Shown piece after piece: positions 62,450 through 64,000 of a DNA stretch of 64,000 bases. A model generated the notes under the pieces. It saw nothing but the letters and a program-made list of their open reading frames with translations, searched no databases and was not told the origin of the DNA. This stretch comes from Saccharopolyspora aridisoli (GTDB taxonomy: Bacteria > Actinomycetota > Actinomycetes > Mycobacteriales > Pseudonocardiaceae). Position numbers and translations under genes: made by a program. The stretch's first letter is position 1. The number at the start of each line of letters is the position of its first letter. The stretch lies in the NCBI RefSeq assembly GCF_004348445.1, contig NZ_SMKV01000006.1, positions 124,001-188,000 on the forward strand, in the 5' to 3' direction.

Positions 62450-62600
62450 CACGGCGGCAGGAGTTCCTGGCTCCCGGATCCTCGCGGTGTCCCGCCTCCC
62501 AGCCCTGCGCAGGCCGTGGCTGTCGGGTTCCGCTCCCCGGTCACAGTGGCGCGACCGCCCCGGCCTCACACCGGGTTCCTCCACGTCACCGCCGTACTGG
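62450..62600 (-). promoter_or_regulatory. Cobalamin riboswitch upstream of cobN
   Basis: On the minus strand: CCCGGTGTGAGGCCGGGG, GCCACTGTGACCGGGGAG and CCGGGAGCCAGGAACTCCTG. The third riboswitch of the window, with slightly more diverged flanking helices than the other two. Confidence 0.88.
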
Positions 62601-62709
62601 CGCAGCCATCCTATCGACCCCGCGATCACCCACCACCCCACCGACGATTTCGCGAGAAAGATCTCCTCCACCCACTGCGACTCGTCTTGCTCACCGGTGC
62701 AGGGGGAGG

Positions 62710-62855
62710 ACTCGAGCGGCTGCGCGGCTCCTGGCGCCGCTGATGCATGCCGGTGCTCGGCGTCGCGGCGTCCCACCCCCCGAAGCCGCTCAGAACCCCC
62801 CGGCGGTGCCGGTCTCGCCGGTGGTGGAGGAGAGCGGCTCCGCCGCTTGCCTGAC
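62710..62855 (-). repeat. Dispersed intergenic repeat family 1, copy e (inverted)
   Basis: Read on the minus strand it starts CGTCAGGCAAGC, 8 bp after the dehydrogenase stop codon, then AAGCGGCGGAGCCGCT, GGCACCGCCGGGGGGTT, CTGAGCGGCTTCG and GACGCCGCGACGCCG. It thus has the same position relative to the preceding gene's stop codon as copy d. Bases 62601-62709 contain nothing recognisable. Confidence 0.75.
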
Positions 62856-62862
62856 GTGTTGT

Positions 62863-63774
62863 TCAGTAGCCGGCGGCTACGTTGACCAGGCCCAGGAGTG
62901 GTTGGCCTGCCATGTGGCGGCGGACGTTCTCCTCGACCCTGCGCGCCAGGGCCGGCATCTGCAGCGACGGCGGGTTGGCCGTGTGCGGGGAGATCAGCGC
63001 GCGCGGGTGGGTGAACAGCGGGTGCCCGTCGGGCAGCGGTTCCGGGTCGGTGACGTCGAGCGCGGCACCGCCGATCCGGCCGGCGTCCAGGGCATCGACC
63101 AGCGCCTCGGTGTCGACCAGCGAACCCCGCGCGATGTTGATCAGCCACGCGTCGGACTTCATCGCCCGCAACGCGGCGGCGTCGATGAGCTTCGAGGTCG
63201 CCGAGGTCGCCGGAGCCGCCACCACCACGAAGTCCGACTCCGCGAGCAGCTCCCGCACCCCGTCGGCATCCTCGGACGGCCAGGTCCGCTCGGCGCCCAG
63301 CACCGGCTTGCCGGAGCGGTTGACCGCCAGCACCCGGACGACGAAGGGACGCAGCATCTCGATCAGCGCCTTGCCGATCCCACCAGCGCCGATGATGCCG
63401 ACGGTCGAGCCGGCGAGGCTGCGCATGCCCTCGGGACGCTGCCAGGTGGTGGCTCGCGCCATCGCGACGAGCTGCCGCGAACCTGCGAGCATCAGGCCGA
63501 GGGTGTGCTCGGCGACGGTCTGGGCGAAGGTGCCCGCGGCCGAGGTGAAGGTCAGGTCCTCGCGCAGCGCGCCGGAGGCCACCCAGGATTCGATGCCGGC
63601 CGAAGGCAGCTGCACCCATTCCAGGTCCGGGCGGTCGTACTCGCCGAACCGGCTCGGCTCCCCGCCGAACCAGACCAGCGCGTTCGCCTCCTCCGCCGAG
63701 CTGAGCTCAGCACCGGCCGCTACCACGGCGGCTTCCAGCTCGGGCTGGGCGACCGGACCAACGTGGACCTTCAC
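62863..63774 (-). CDS. D-isomer-specific 2-hydroxyacid dehydrogenase
   Basis: A 303-residue NAD(P)-dependent dehydrogenase. The Rossmann motif is GSTVGIIGAGGIGKALIEML, followed by WLINIARGSLVDTEALVDAL (catalytic Arg), DVTDPEPLPDGHPLFTHPRA (Glu of the relay) and LISPHTANPP (catalytic His). The substrate cannot be assigned. GTG 63774 follows a GAGGAAGA sequence. It lies 54 bp after a KDPG-aldolase-like gene on the same strand, suggesting a sugar-acid pathway. Confidence 0.9.
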   Translation of the reverse strand: MKVHVGPVAQPELEAAVVAAGAELSSAEEANALVWFGGEPSRFGEYDRPDLEWVQLPSAGIESWVASGALREDLTFTSAAGTFAQTVAEHTLGLMLAGSRQLVAMARATTWQRPEGMRSLAGSTVGIIGAGGIGKALIEMLRPFVVRVLAVNRSGKPVLGAERTWPSEDADGVRELLAESDFVVVAAPATSATSKLIDAAALRAMKSDAWLINIARGSLVDTEALVDALDAGRIGGAALDVTDPEPLPDGHPLFTHPRALISPHTANPPSLQMPALARRVEENVRRHMAGQPLLGLVNVAAGY

Positions 63775-63806
63775 GACTCTTCCTCTCTCACGAACTGCGA
63801 ACGCGT

Positions 63807-63823
63807 CCCCCCCGGGGGGGGGG
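63807..63823. repeat. C7-G10 homopolymer junction
   Basis: Seven C followed directly by ten G, in the 53 bp between the dehydrogenase start and the aldolase stop. It is self-complementary and prone to slippage or sequencing error. The tract does not overlap a coding region. Confidence 0.8.
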
Positions 63824-63827
63824 AACG

Positions 63828-64000
63828 TCAGCCCTCGACGAGCTGTGCCAGCGCGGGCAGCTGGGACTCATCCTCCAGCGCCGAACCGACCGCGACCACG
63901 TCGGCTCCGGCCCGCAAGAACTCGGGAGCGTTGCGGGCGTTCATCCCGCCGGTGGCCACCAGGCGCAGCGAGGGGAAGGGGCCCTTCACCGCGCGGAACC
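63828..64000 (-). CDS. KDPG/KHG-type aldolase, C-terminal fragment (cut by window)
   Basis: The last 56 codons of a gene that continues beyond the window. The visible protein reads KGPFPSLRLVATGGMNARNA then PEFLRAGADVVAVGSALEDE, the phosphate-binding end (TGG..N and VAVGSAL) of class I 2-keto-3-deoxy-6-phosphogluconate / 2-keto-4-hydroxyglutarate aldolases. The Schiff-base lysine is outside the window. It probably acts upstream of or together with the 2-hydroxyacid dehydrogenase. Confidence 0.82.
   Translation of the reverse strand, partial: FRAVKGPFPSLRLVATGGMNARNAPEFLRAGADVVAVGSALEDESQLPALAQLVEG

Overview
This is about 70 % GC actinobacterial chromosome with GTG and TTG starts common. Gene content and order point to Pseudonocardiales, most likely Saccharopolyspora or a close relative; that placement is inferred from order and protein sequence only. 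No rRNA, tRNA, CRISPR array, prophage or insertion sequence was found. The window cuts a DUF4097 gene at its left edge and a KDPG-aldolase-type gene at its right edge.

Region 1 (about 0.8-30 kb) is conserved housekeeping, nearly all on the minus strand. Read in the direction of transcription it holds proS, rimP-nusA-ylxR-infB-ylxP-rbfA-nanoRNase, MATE pump, truB, ribF, an HTH regulator, thpR, rpsO, pnp, an M16 peptidase, dapB and a small membrane protein. This is the classical actinobacterial translation and RNA-turnover block. Small plus-strand genes sit between (GNAT, VTT membrane protein, CGNR zinc finger, lipoprotein plus DUF4439 ferritin-like pair, YjbQ). A YeeE/YedE sulfur transporter and a YcaQ-type DNA glycosylase lie at the left end.

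Region 2 (30.3-34 kb) is a small accessory block: a broken DUF559 endonuclease-like gene, yaaA and a DEAD-box helicase. Arrays of a short CCACTGGAA-type inverted repeat lie at both ends.

Region 3 (34-62.5 kb) is cobalamin biosynthesis in four transcription units, all on the minus strand: (i) riboswitch, HoxN-type Ni/Co transporter, cobH, cbiX, fused precorrin-2 dehydrogenase/SUMT; (ii) cobO-cobB-cobI-cobM-cbiD-cobL, then fused cbiG-cobJ and a ferredoxin, then an AADC-type decarboxylase; (iii) riboswitch and a fused ChlI/ChlD-type chelatase; (iv) riboswitch and cobN. The set mixes early-cobalt (CbiX, CbiD, CbiG) and late-cobalt (CobN, ChlID) enzymes. CobK/CbiJ, CobQ, CobC/D and the nucleotide-loop genes are not here. 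Interspersed genes are two MFS transporters, LysE, LysR, ElaA-type GNAT and two S1 proteases.

Three dispersed repeat families lie between genes: five copies of a roughly 130-190 bp element with a compensated hairpin and a long-range stem; two arrays of short CCACTGGAA inverted repeats; and three roughly 70 bp imperfect palindromes. Several genes also seem to be transcribed from a TAnnnT box 6-8 nt before the start codon, which would give leaderless mRNAs.
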